The notes under the pieces are model-generated. The model was not told where the DNA came from, did no database searches, and was given only the letters and a program-made list of their open reading frames with translations. A stretch of 64,000 nt of DNA, taken from contig OU612074.1 in NCBI GenBank assembly GCA_914767715.1, positions 6,029,501 to 6,093,500 on the forward strand. The letters run 5' to 3'. Source of the DNA: Membranipora membranacea (lineage: Eukaryota; Bryozoa; Gymnolaemata; Cheilostomatida; Membraniporidae). A program made the position numbers and the translations under genes. This document shows, in pieces, positions 24,878-36,249 of this stretch (within the stretch, counting starts at the first letter, position 1; the number at the start of each line of letters is the position of its first letter).

Positions 24878-26575
24878 TGTTACCTTTCCACAAGTTCTAT
24901 CTTTAGCTAGCAGACAAAGCTATCGTGAACTTGTCCTTAAAACAGACAGGATTTATATTCAATCTCTGATTCCTCTATGCATTCCATATCAAATGGAATG
25001 GACCTACTTATCTTCTGTCGGTGAAAGGTAAGTAATTATGGGATATAACAAGTTTTCGATTTGATCGGCATTTTCCAGTAAAATGATGTAATCTTCTTAT
25101 AACCAAAGTTTTTCTTTTCCTCTCCTTCCTTGTGACAAAAATATTAATCTTCGCCCTCATATGTATGAAAAAGGTATGTATTTATTGCCATTTTATCTGC
25201 CTAATAATGCTATATGCTGAAATACACCTAACGGTTAGACCAAAATATGAAGAAGACAACAATTGTACCAATTTATTTTACATTTATCTTTTATTCTGTT
25301 GTGGTCCCAAGAAAGGAGAAAAACTTTTGAATTATTTTCATTATGGTTTGCTCCTCATTTCATAGTTTTTCTTTTAGTCAAATGCATTTTGTAAATCATT
25401 ACGTTCCCATCAATATATTTTTATTAGGCAGGTTATGGACTGATATAGAGATAGGCACAGGGAATCTTTTAACACCCCAAATACAGGTCTATATGAGAGT
25501 GGTATAAAATAGTCATTGGAGACAATTCTATCATTTTAATGAGGCATTTTGACACTTTTATTTTAGGCTAATTCAGCTTTGATTTTTTTTTAAATGATAG
25601 GACTTCCTCTAACGTTAAATTTTCTCTTCATTAAAACATTTGACTGTCAGTTCTGTCAAAGGATAATGATTGAATATACCTAATATACCAACAAACACTC
25701 CAGTCAAAAAGTTATTTTGATTTACTTTAATTATGATAGTATCTACGTTCAAATTTAGCAGCTGATGCTAAATTAGATAGTAATCCCCTTTTATCTGTAT
25801 GTCCCTATTGACAACCACTGCTAACATTCCGAAAATACACATAACCTACAATCAGATAGAAGTTTCTGTTCAAGCAATTGGCGTAGTGTTATGTATCTAT
25901 CTATTGCTTGTATTCTTGGCATCAGAGAAAGTGTAAGTATAGTCTCGTGTCCTCCTTGTTGCTCCAATTATCAATATTATAGATACACACCATGCCAATA
26001 TCGTGTTGCATTTCGCATTCTTTGAAATCCATTGATATTAAAGAAAATGCAAAAATCATGATGCTTGTAGAAAGATATCATGTCTTAACTAAACTAAAAA
26101 GAATTGAAAGAGACTTGATTCCATACGTTCTCACTTCAATCGAAATAGTTTTGACTAGGTATCTCTAAGAATATCAGATTGCCCTCTTTCTTGTGGCAAG
26201 TATTTGCTGACACATACAAGATGGTCTGAGCAGGCTGATGACAATCAAACCCCTCGGAGAACACAGAATATGAGGCATGTGGGATGAGAATGTCAAAAAT
26301 ATATATTTATCATTAGTTTGTAAATAACTAGAGTGTCGGCAAGCATTATACTGACCTGACATAGCTAATTGCATTATGGAATAGAATATAAGCATATCAT
26401 TTTTAATGATTCAATGAATAGACAAAACAGTCAGGCTATAAGTTTCCGGGGTCACTTAGCGATACTGATCTTTATATCTTTATTGTTCAAGGATTTTTTT
26501 GTCTTCTTATTAGAATCACCAATCAATACACAAGTTCCAAAACAACTATCCATGTCATAGCACATCTTGCAACAA
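24878..26575. other. No gene recognised
   Basis: AT-rich non-coding sequence. I searched the minus strand for TSP1 exons that could extend gene B and found none (no W-x-x-W with CGGG on either strand). Confidence 0.4.
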
Positions 26576-26577
26576 AG

Positions 26578-26815
26578 GTGGCGTAGTGGTTAGGATTCGA
26601 GCTTCTCAATCTGAGAGTTGCAGGAGTTGAGCTCTCCGATCAATGGCCTAGCTTGTTCACCCTTACATAGTACAAGGGTGCGCTAATTAGATGAGATGTA
26701 TCATGTATCATATCTAATGTAACCATATTCTCATTGGCCCCGAAAGGGGCATTGAATAGGAAAATAAAAGTTCATATTATTATTATTATTATTGTTATTA
26801 TTATTATTATTATTA
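26578..26815 (+). mobile_element. tRNA-derived SINE, family 3, with (TTA)n tail
   Basis: The tRNA-like head GGTGGCGTAGTGGTTAGGAT is followed by a degenerate B box region, a unique body with CCCCGAAAGGGGC (a short hairpin), and a TTA/ATT microsatellite at about 26777-26815. Only one copy is seen in the window. Confidence 0.65.
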
Positions 26816-27029
26816 AAAAGCAAGCTGCTATTTGATATGTTTTAACAGCAAGTGACAAAAAAAAGTAACTAAGAATCAGGAATGAAAAGGTTTTGTATCT
26901 CACAAAATCGATTCTGGTAACTTCATGAAATTCTATTTTGTGTCATTTTATGTCCATTTCTCATTACTAATAGTGATCACCTAAAAATAAAACAATAAAG
27001 AACGAGTTCAATGAAATGATTGAAGATAT

Positions 27030-28330
27030 CTAGACATTCTGCTTATAAACAACAGATGAGGCAACGGCTTCTCTCATTGGAACTGTTCTACGCAAGTATT
27101 TGCGTATCAATTCTGTGAGTGTCCCAAAAGATAATCAAGTTTATCAATAGCAAAACTTTCAATTCCACTTACTTTTGTCACCTCCTGTCTTGATTCCACT
27201 GCGTACAACAACCGTAGGAGGCCAGTAGCTCCTGAACCGTGGTGCAACCGGCGCACGCACAGATGGGATCGCGATGTTGATAGTTCTTCTTCTACTTCCT
27301 ATCAATGCAAGTCAGCGATAGTCATTATTCTTAATTTTTATGTATTGAGTACCGAAGGCATCACGCTATATGACTATAATCTCAACTAACCATGCGGATG
27401 ACAATGGTTCAACAGGAATATCGTTTGTGCATGGTGAAAATCGACTGGGCAGTGTGATGTGGAGAACATCAGGTACCTAAATACAGTTTGATAATGCTAT
27501 GCTTTTATGCAGCATCCATGGAAAGTTAAAGAGAATCACGGACAGGGAAATCTGAGGAAATGGCATTCAGGGTGATAAACCTTTAGTTAACTCACCTCCA
27601 AAAGTAACTCCTGATCTTCCATTATCATCCCCACGTCCATCACTGCTGCCATCCCTTCCTTCATTTCCGCCATTGTCCCCAAGTCCAACCCTGCCATCAT
27701 CAACACTATTCCAACCATTTCCACGGTTTCCACCTTTACCATGATCACTGCCATTTCCACCGTGTCCATCCCTGCCACTATCTTCACCATTTCTACCATG
27801 CCCATCTTTACCATCAACACCATCATTTCTGCCAATTCTGTCATGTCCAGCTCTGCCATCATGTCCGCCATTTTGGACACTTCCACCTCTACCATCACCC
27901 CCTCCGTTTCCATCCATGATTCCTTCACTCATTCAATTTTTGTTCCTTCCTCTTGTAGGAGCAGGTGCATATGCAGCAAGGCAAATGCCTATAAAAAAAA
28001 GGGAAGTTTCAAGTTAAATGATACAACAAACTGTAATCATGATTCAATTTATACTCGGCTAATCATTTATTCAACAAAGGCTGTAGGCGTGTATATTCAA
28101 CTTCTATTTAAACATTTAATTTTTTTTTCTGGCAGTGAGAATTTTTTTTCTGGTTTCCTTATCCTATAACAAAGGGACTTGTGTGTATGATTCAGCAATT
28201 GCGAAACCCTTTGAAGATAATAAATGGATTTTCGCAAACAATTCTGCAATTCAAAATAATAAAAGAATAAAAGTATATTTTACTTACCAACAACAGCAGC
28301 AAACACTGCTAATGAGATAAACTTGTTCAT
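27030..28330 (-). pseudogene. Gene B: Gly-rich / Val-Pro secreted protein with in-frame stop
   Basis: Coding exons on the minus strand: 28288-28330 (MNKFISLAVFAAVVG), 27596-27988, 27173-27298 and 27030-27112 (stop TAG). All introns are phase 1 with GT-AG ends and every internal exon is a multiple of three. The mature part opens ICLAAYAPAPTRGRNKN. The next codon, 33, is TGA (27933-27935), where gene C has GGA in the matching sequence (GGA ATG AGT GAA GGA). Downstream the frame stays open for another ~180 codons: Gly/Asn/Asp-rich with GDDNGR near the end, then an exon with TINIAIPSVRAPV that matches the C and D Val-Pro exon. The last exon (KLIRKYLRRTVPMREAV...) has no counterpart in the other genes and is the least certain. 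Single nonsense change, otherwise intact: recent pseudogene, segregating null allele, recoded stop or sequencing error. Confidence 0.7.
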
Positions 28331-28596
28331 CTAAAAGGCATAAAAATTGATAACATGAGATGAAATGAGTGAAGGGCCCACACCAATTCCTACCTACATG
28401 GAAAAACTTTGGTCGGATTTAAATGCATTTGAAAAATCCAATCAATAAGTCCTATAATTATCAAAAATAAGAAGCACCATATAAAAATTGCACTTTGCAG
28501 ATTGAATAAATAATAATTATATTATACCAGTTTAATTCGAATATTGTCACTAAATTGTAGTAGAATTTAAAATATTCGCAGAATCAAGGTTCTTAC

Positions 28597-28838
28597 CTTG
28601 AAAGTTGTGGTAGTCAGTCAAACGCTGAGATTAGAGTAAGCCACTGTCTGTCTTTTATAGTGTTCGATTCATGGAAAAAATCATTAATTATGCATGATTG
28701 CATCTTACACCATTGTACTAAACCACTCATATGGCTTTCATGGTGATCAATCAAAACATAATGACATTAATTAAGTTCCATAACAATGTACATCAGTATG
28801 TGGGGGCACCAACTTGTTCAGCTTGTGACAGGTACAAT
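28597..28838 (-). promoter_or_regulatory. Promoter and 5' UTR exon of gene B
   Basis: TATAAAAG is at 28652-28659 (minus strand). A non-coding first exon ends CCACAACTTTCAAG at 28597 before GTAAGA. The shared box GCATAATTAATGA lies at 28681-28695. The upstream box related to TACCTGTCAAAAGCGGAA and TGCCCCCACAT lies at 28798-28838. The two boxes are about 75 bases further apart than in the other genes, because of an insertion containing ATGCAATCATGCATAATT-like sequence. Confidence 0.75.
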
Positions 28839-28844
28839 GATTGT

Positions 28845-29105
28845 AAAACAAGAGAGACTAAAAGGTCAACTGCTTTTTGGCTCTTGCTAAGACTAATATG
28901 AAGCTGGGAATTGGCTACATGAGGCATTTTTTTGTCTTATAGGAGAGGAAAACAATGAAGTGGCATTACATGACCGGTACACAGATATAACTCACAACAA
29001 AAGCTTAATTATTTATTCCTGTGTAAAAGTTGTACATCGGCATGTCAAATTTGCATTTTAGATAAATGACGTTGTAGGTTACAAGAATATACCGAATTAA
29101 TTAAA
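28845..29105 (-). promoter_or_regulatory. Conserved far-upstream block of gene B
   Basis: Similar to sequence upstream of genes E (53985-54260) and G (63710-63990), including GGCATGTCAAATTTGCATTT and AACAATGAAGTGGCAT. It extends gene-family similarity to roughly 450 bases before the TATA box. It may be regulatory or simply carried along in gene duplication. Confidence 0.6.
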
Positions 29106-30155
29106 TATTTTGAAATAGATGAGATATTTTATTCATCTAATCAATCTCAATCATCACAATCAACCAGATCAATTTTAAAAAAGCCCCGAAACTGCAAGAA
29201 GTATTAGGTTTCATTGGCAAAATTATATATCCAATACAGGTTAGAGTTCATTGAAAAACATATAAGCTATCATTTAGCCCCATGTCTTTTTCCAATAATA
29301 GCCAAAGCGTTACGTACAAACTTCATTGCTAATGGTTTTTCACCCTATAATGTTTACATTTCTTATGATCAATAAAATTAGAATTCCAGGAAAGCTTGCT
29401 CCTCATATGACATGCTTTATTTTCTTTTAAGGTCTAATTGACTATGCTTCAATAATTAAATATTGTAACTGACAGGATCTTGAAGATTTGATTTTGAGTT
29501 AATTTTTGCCACTGAAAGTACTAAGTTAGATATAACCACTGCCCTAATTTGAGTGCAACTATCTAAACACTGTTATTTGTGTGTTACAAAATTTAGTAAA
29601 TTGTTCTCCAATGGAAACAATCATATTTTGAACTACGCACTTGGGGTGAGGTGAAGATGCCTCAGTTACTGATTTTATTCACCAGTATATCATTTTTTTT
29701 ACTTCTACCTGGCAGACATTGGAAAACTGTCTAAAAAAAATGTTAACGAATAACAAAGGTGCTATTGGTTAGTAACATAAATTGTTAAAGTTAGCAACAT
29801 AAATCGTGCAGTGTTGAAGCTTTGTCATTTCTTTAGATATTCTGACAGCCAGTTCCATGCGAATGTATCAGTGAGAGATTTTAGCTAAATTCTAAACATA
29901 TGGCCAGGTGAACTGTCATAAATAAAACTAACCATCATCAATTATTTTAGGGATTATCGCACATGCACATATTCAAATATTGTAGTCAGTTAAATTCGTA
30001 TTTGAGCAGAAAATAAAAGAGATTTTAGCCGAACAGCAAAACAATCCTTAACCAATAATCCGCATTGGCTATTCGGGAAATTGAAACAACAAATTTAAAC
30101 ATACCACTAAGATGGAAATTCAAATTCTACCTAGTTGCTTGAGGTATTGATAGAT
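29106..30155. other. Intergenic, divergent B-C spacer, left part
   Basis: AT-rich non-coding sequence between the head-to-head genes B and C. No repeat or gene is recognised. Confidence 0.4.
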
Positions 30156-30692
30156 ATTCACTATGGCTCCATGTGTCTATTGACTAAGATCAAAGTGTCA
30201 GATCGCTTTGGCCTGTTGGCTAAGATCAAACTGTCACTGCCAATGGCCAATGCTTGCTGCACACTTATGATTAGGTGGTACTCTATGGCCTCACCTCTAG
30301 GATGCATTCTAGTTTTCTAGAATGTATCACATTCTCAGTATGAGGATTAGGGCACCTTGCGTCCCTCTTTAGGGGCAGCCCAATCTCCTGTTTCTTAGCA
30401 AACAGCAAGGATTTCGGGAGTAATCGCCCCATGGAAACGGCGTTAAAGTCAAATTCCGATTGTGACAAATGACTTTATGGACGGAATATCCATACCGTGT
30501 TTATTCGACCTATTTCCTATTTGGCGGCTAACTGAATGGTTAGTTCGCTTGCACACAATGCCTTCAAAGAGATTACACGCGGGTTCAAGTCCCGGCCACG
30601 GCAGATTTCTTTCATGTTTTTCACATCATGGGAATGGTTAGAATCGAAATTGGAGTGAACCACAAAATCGAAGCACGGAACCATAGTGATTA
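30156..30692. mobile_element. MITE-like element with tRNA-like core
   Basis: Bounded by the inverted motifs ATTCACTATGGCTCCATG and GGAACCATAGTGATT. It contains a tRNA-like segment at 30524-30604 (CTGAATGGTTAG, then B box GGGTTCAAGTCCC). A smaller relative with the same ends and core is at 38488-38815. The inner part at about 30235-30405 recurs inverted at 60569-60745. This looks like a composite of a tRNA-derived sequence inside a short inverted-repeat element. Confidence 0.6.
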
Positions 30693-31141
30693 TGATAGAA
30701 CTAGTTGTTTGAATGTGATGATTAACAAACAAATATTACTTTCGCCTCATTTTACTGTTGATCAAATTAATTTTCAAATGCAGTGAGTACAGTAAATAAT
30801 ATTGCTTTTATTACTATATACCATGCATCAAAATTGTATGTATCGCAGTGCAAGTGTAGGTGTAAGTGTAGCACCTTCAGCACCTGCACAGAATCTTGTT
30901 GCGATGGTATTCAGTCTAAATCCAGAGGCTCAAACTATCTCTGTCTAGACCAAGTTTGGTCCGTTTGCCTGTATTCTGAGTAGCTTCCGATCCACTGGTG
31001 TTGCCAGTGGATGGGAGCAACAGGAACACAGGCTATTGGATTAAAGTTGTTCTAATCTCTGTCTGACAATAGAGATTGCAGATTTAACGGGGTCTTTAAT
31101 TGATTGTGGACTCTCTTGCAGTAGTTCTCAATATTTAAAAT
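30693..31141. other. No gene recognised
   Basis: Intergenic B-C spacer. A 66-codon open frame at 30783-30983 (Cys-rich chance composition) has no leader or splice support. Confidence 0.35.
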
Positions 31142-31212
31142 ATTGGGCTTGACCATCCCCGGGGCCTTGCGCACCCAAAGCGCGAATCATACCCCTAGAC
31201 CACCAAGCCACC
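31142..31212 (-). mobile_element. SINE with tRNA-Pro-like head (family 2)
   Basis: The minus strand reads GGTGGCTTGGTGGTCTAGGG, then TATGATTCGCGCTTTGGGTG (anticodon loop TTTGGGT, as in tRNA-Pro TGG), then GGCCCCGGGGATGG. The B box is degenerate and there is no matching acceptor stem, so this is a pseudo-tRNA/SINE rather than a working tRNA gene. Confidence 0.6.
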
Positions 31213-31879
31213 ATCGAGACTTGCAAAGCCATGATTTTATCCAGAAAATATCACCAACCTCCTCCTACGTCTGTTTCCATGGCAATGACAACCATCAATC
31301 ATATCATAATTATGATTGATATAATTCTTACATTGGTAGTAACAATCATGAATCATTGCAGACAAATCCTTTTTTTTCTCCAGCTCTCAATGATGTAGAT
31401 CACCAAAGTATCAGGTTGGTTGAGGTGACAAAGTGATCAAATTTCCTTCCATGACCTCAAAGAACCAAACAAACACACATCATTGCCAGTTTATCATTTG
31501 ACTTTGACCAGAGATTAAAACTTTGACTTGCTCAGAACATGCCTTTTATTCAATTTTCTAACCATCTCGGTTTGAAACAAAATAGTTTATAAAGAGGGTG
31601 ATGTTACATCTACTCCATACAGCGAAGGTATAGAAAGAGAGAAGAATGTCATTAACCAATTCACTCAAAAGACCCGCATGTTTCCAATGTTATTCCCAAT
31701 AACTCATTCAGCTTACATACAAAATGAACTGGTAGAAGAAAAATTATTCTTGTATAATATTAAATTTATTCAATGTTTCGCCACTTTCTTCATAGTAAGA
31801 GTACTAATATGTAGATTCGACGTCCTTGTTAAGAATATAAAACACAAGAACATTCGATCGTAACTATAATTAGCTAGTT

Positions 31880-32205
31880 TCAGGTACCAGTCGATACACA
31901 ATAGATGCATTGTTTCGCCACACTAGAATGATTGATGATGTTTGACTTATGCAGATTATTCACATGAAAATCATAGCAACAGCCTTAATTTAAAACAGGA
32001 TAAATGTTTAAACTTTTGGTGCTTGTTGTTCATAATACCTTGTACCTGTCAAAAGCGGAAAACTGTGCTGCCCCCACATGCTGGTGCAATGTTACACAAC
32101 TTAATTGATGAGATGATTTTTTTGAATGTGAAAGTATAAAAGGCGGGTCAAATGAAGACTAAATCACAAAAAAGTTTGAAGGCTTGTCTCACAACAACAT
32201 TCAAA
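31880..32205 (+). promoter_or_regulatory. Promoter region and 5' UTR exon of gene C
   Basis: GGTACCAGTCGATACACAA at about 31882 matches the far-upstream block of E and F. The proximal box CTTGTACCTGTCAAAAGCGG plus CTGCCCCCACATG lies at 32039-32080, then TTAATTGATGAGAT (32101-32114) and TATAAAAG at 32135-32142. The non-coding exon ends CAACATTCAAA at 32205 before GTAAGT. Confidence 0.8.
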
Positions 32206-32553
32206 GTAAGTAGACCTATTATAACATTCTGGCAACTCAAAGTGCATCACACCACAGTCAAGCATTGATATTCATCGTATTTAACCTAAAGATTTCTTTG
32301 AATCATGCCAATACTGTGAAAACAAATACTTGATTGCCACGTTGTAAGCCCCTTTTTATTATTGAGTCTGTTGGTATTTGCTGGTCAGTCCGTCCGACAG
32401 TCCGTTGGCTATTGCGTGGGTTTCATCTGATAGCAGATTCTTGAGAATATTTCAGACTGAAAAAAATCCACCAAACTGTTGTTTATTTAGATGATTATCA
32501 TGGATCTTTTGATCAGATGCTAGTATGGCATATATTAATTTTCTTGTTTACAG

Positions 32554-34576
32554 ATGAATAAGATTACCTCCTTAGCTGTGATTGCTGCTGTACTTGGTAA
32601 GTTCCTGTATAATTATAGCTTTAGACTAAAACAGCTATATAACTATTCGCTGGCTGGGATTGGCTTTTTTATTGCTGAAAATAAAATATGCATTGAGTTC
32701 ATGATTCTTTAAACAAATCATTTGTTGAAGTACTAAATCCAAGACTTTCCATCAATAAGTCATTCTTGATTATCAGGGTATGACTTGCTGTTCTGAGAAT
32801 ATATATATTACCTGACTTCTGTTGCAGGTTTGTGCCTTGCCACATATGGTCCTGCACATAAAAGTGGAAGTGGTGGCAGCAGACATGGTATGAGCGGCAA
32901 TGGAATGAGTGAAGGAAACATGGATGCTGGAAATGACGGAAGAGGTGGCAGTGATGACAGGAACAGGGGAGGTCACGGAGGCTTCATGGGTGGAGATGAC
33001 AATGGAAGAGGAGGGCGAGGAGATGATAATGGTAGAACTGGCGGTAAGTTTAAGTGCTCTTATCTCAATGGTCCAGTTTGTCAGCTTTGTAAGTCAGAGT
33101 TTTTACAAAACAAAGTCATGTGATCAGCAACCAATGGTCTTGCCATGTTCATAATATTTTCCTCAGCATATATTCGGCCGTTGGGAATTCCCTCAGTGTT
33201 AGTGATTTTCATCATCTCAAAATGACTATTACAACCTCAATTATTCGGTCCATAGACTAGTTATGACTCTCGTAACCCGTATAAGGACCCAGCCATGGCA
33301 CCCATGATGATTAAATGTATGTTGATTGTAGAAAGTAAAACCATCAACATTGGCATCCAATCTGTGTCTGTACCAGTTGTCAGAGTGCCATCGGTGAGAG
33401 TTCCTCTTGTGCACGTACAAATAGTTCCGAGGATCAGAATTCCTCAAGTGATCATCCCAAGAAGTCAAGTACCCAAGGTTATTGTCACATGTAAGTTTTA
33501 GTATTTAGTCCAATTATTATTGGTTTTATCAACAGCCAATGAGCCTCGATACCAGCCATATTGGCAATAATTCCTGAGACGTTGTGTTGGCTTCCAACAT
33601 TAAATGTATATGCAGTAAAGTCAAGTTGCAATGTCCTTTATCAAGGTTGACTAATATCCTGGCAAAAAATGATGGCAAATTCCGCCACTTGACATGTTTG
33701 AAATATAATTTTGTTTTCTTACTAACACCCGAATAGTCAGAGGACAATGGTCGGTGTGGGGACCATACACCGTTTGCAGCAAAAGATGTGGTGGTGGTTC
33801 TCAGACTAGAACTAGATCTTGCTCACGACCAGCATCTGATGTAGGGAGGTACATTGGCTGCGATGGACAAAGCTCTCAGACTAGATCCTGCAACCCTCAT
33901 TCATGTGCAGGTAGGTTTTAAGTTCATGTTTTAACAGTTTTTGTATCAGAATAATGGCACTTGTTAAAAGCAGTTATTAGCCCCCCTAGACCAAAAACGA
34001 GGGTTCACCAAACTATTTTGAGCCTGCTACGACCGGTTGCTGAGAGTGAATGCTGTACAATACCTTCGGATTCAAACCCTTCATAAATTTGAATCTACTA
34101 TTATTGCAGTTGATGGCATGTGGGGACAGTGGGGCCAATTCTCTGCCTGCTCTCTCCAATGTGGAGGTGGAGTCAGAAGCCGCTCAAGAAGCTGTGACAG
34201 CCCCTCCCCAGCTAATGGTGGTAAAAATTGTGTTGGATTACCCGCGGATAGCCTGAGCTGCAACACTCATCCATGTGTAGTTAAGTCAGCTGGTAAGTAG
34301 AACTAAAATTGTCAAAAAATAGTGGACAAAAATTAAATTTAGGAAATGTCATCAAAATGAGTTTAAATTCATGTTGCATAATTTTTCGATGATAAAAGAT
34401 TGAAGTTTATGTATTTCTCTTAGATTGCTGAGTCAATCTCATTATTTATGAGGCAGTGTAATAAAACTGAATAACCATGGTAGGCGCCAGACTACCTATC
34501 TTCAGTCCATATATCCCTAGCTTCACTTATATTAAAGTTGTTTTGTTCTTTTCCAGTTTTAGCTGATCGCTATTAG
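32554..34576 (+). CDS. Gene C: secreted Gly-rich protein with two TSP1 domains, 264 residues
   Basis: Coding exons: 32554-32596, 32828-33043, 33332-33490, 33737-33910, 34110-34292 and 34557-34576. All introns are phase 1. Residues 1-19 are a signal peptide (MNKITSLAVIAAVLGLCLA). Residues 20-86 are Gly/Asn/Asp-rich with GMSEGNMD and GDDNGRTG. Residues 88-139 are a Val/Ile-Pro exon (NIGIQSVSVPVVRVPSVRVP). Residues 140-197 are TSP1 number one (QWSVWGPYTVCSKRCGGGS, six Cys) and 198-258 TSP1 number two (MWGQWGQFSACSLQCGGGV, six Cys). The tail is VLADRY. W-x-x-W is present in both TSP1 domains; in this family that motif can be C-mannosylated and the basic strand binds glycans. An extracellular matrix, mucus or surface-binding role is inferred. 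C and D share exon order; C has the longer Gly-rich exon. The exact biological role is unknown. Confidence 0.88.
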
Positions 34577-34825
34577 ATGCGAGGAAGTGGACCAACGTTG
34601 ACAGGATACAGCTCCTTCATACCAGCAGAGAATACATTTTGAGCTGTTACTAAATAATCAACCTATTTTGTTGTTGATGTTACTTAAAAACTTGCAAATA
34701 TAAATTTAAATATCTGAGAATCATGTTTGTAGGCTTTGTTTGAGCCTGTTGAAATGCTTTCTGCCTTGAATATAACATTCACTCTTTTCTATGACTCTCA
34801 TTTTTATAGTTTTGTGGGGTTTTCG

Positions 34826-34831
34826 AATAAA
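34826..34831 (+). terminator. Polyadenylation signal of gene C
   Basis: AATAAA 250 bases after the stop codon, followed by a GTTTTCTG-type T/G-rich element. Confidence 0.7.
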
Positions 34832-34849
34832 GTTTTCTGATCTTGATAT

Positions 34850-36249
34850 ATAAGATTACAGTTCAACTGTTAGAGACGGGTGAACATGATGGAGGCATCT
34901 CGGTTGTATGTACGTCATATTTTATAAAGGAGGTGGAATTGTTACACAATCCCTAACACACCTATCAAAGAACTTTCCTATAGCTCTTGGCTACATTTCC
35001 AATCCATTCACCATATTATACTTACACTCTCAAATAGTCCTATAATTGGGTAAATATGCTCAGTCCAGCTTTTAGGGACTGCATGAAGTTTTACCGCATG
35101 AACAGATGACAATCAAGTAACAAGCGTTATCCGCCCGGAGCAGATTCACAAAAATCATCTAGTGATAGGTCTGCAAACAGAATATTTGAAGTGGTTCTCT
35201 ATTCAAATAAGGTATATTGCATGATCAGCAAAAAATCAAAGCATGTCAACATGATAAAAACGTGCCAGCAACACTTAACACATATTATGATGGATGTGAG
35301 AAATACCACCTAGCATAGGGAATCCTGAGAAACTCTGACATTCTGGTCTTCTCAATAGACTGTTTTCTGATATGTACTCTATAAGACGATCTGTCCAATT
35401 GTTGAGGACGGCCACTGACATTAATCACTAGCAAAGCAAAGCAAATTGTCTTACCAAATTCGTTTGATAAAGCGTTTGGCTTGGTGACAATAGTCTGCAC
35501 AACCCATAGATAGTTATTGTCATGACTGATTGTTGGTCAGCAATAGAACTCTATTGCATCTAGTCTCTAAAGGGCCACTTTTCTGTCTGCTTTATTCTGT
35601 GCAATATTATAGAGAGTGAATACTAATGGTGGGTTTTCTGTTCTTACATTGCAAGCTCACACAGAGACCAATTCGTATAATGCGGGATAATAAACGGGTG
35701 GATTCGTAGGCGAGTACGCTATGCATGAACAATGAGCAGTGTTGATCCTTGGTTTGACTCTCTTGTTTTGAACCTGACAACATCAACTGAATTATGGACA
35801 CTTTTGGACGCAACATTCACTACCAAGTGTCACCAAATACCAAAATATGAGTTAATAATATAAAAAGAGGCATATAGCAATGGTTATGAAGTTAATTTAT
35901 TTGTATCTGAATAGGGAGACTAGACCAACCACTTGTGACACCAGATGAGGAGTTAATTGTCATTAAATCTGATTGATAGTGTGACATAGTCTATAACTGT
36001 CAATCACAGCTATTTTAAGAGGGCAAACCGTATCACTGTGTGTTGACGGATGTCAGTAATTGTACCAAAACCAAAACGGAACTAAAAAATAGTATGATTG
36101 ATAAACATGTTTCAGTCATGTGGTACCGGTTTGAGCTTTGCTTTTTGTATTCAGATTCGTGCAACATTTGACATCATAGTTGTCTTCGGCAGAATTGCCA
36201 ACTGTACATCATGTGTTAATGTACATAAAATTGTCAACAGTCATCTTAC
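34850..36249. other. No gene recognised between C and the fold-back element
   Basis: Non-coding with short chance frames. No repeat shared within the window was noticed. Confidence 0.4.

Noticed and set aside
26760-26820. CRISPR-like or regulatory array from the ATT repeat
   Set aside because: Simple TTA/ATT microsatellite forming the tail of a SINE; no spacers.
31142-31212. Possible tRNA-Pro(TGG) gene
   Set aside because: The D arm and anticodon look right, but the T arm and acceptor stem do not pair and related copies are scattered; called a SINE or pseudo-tRNA.
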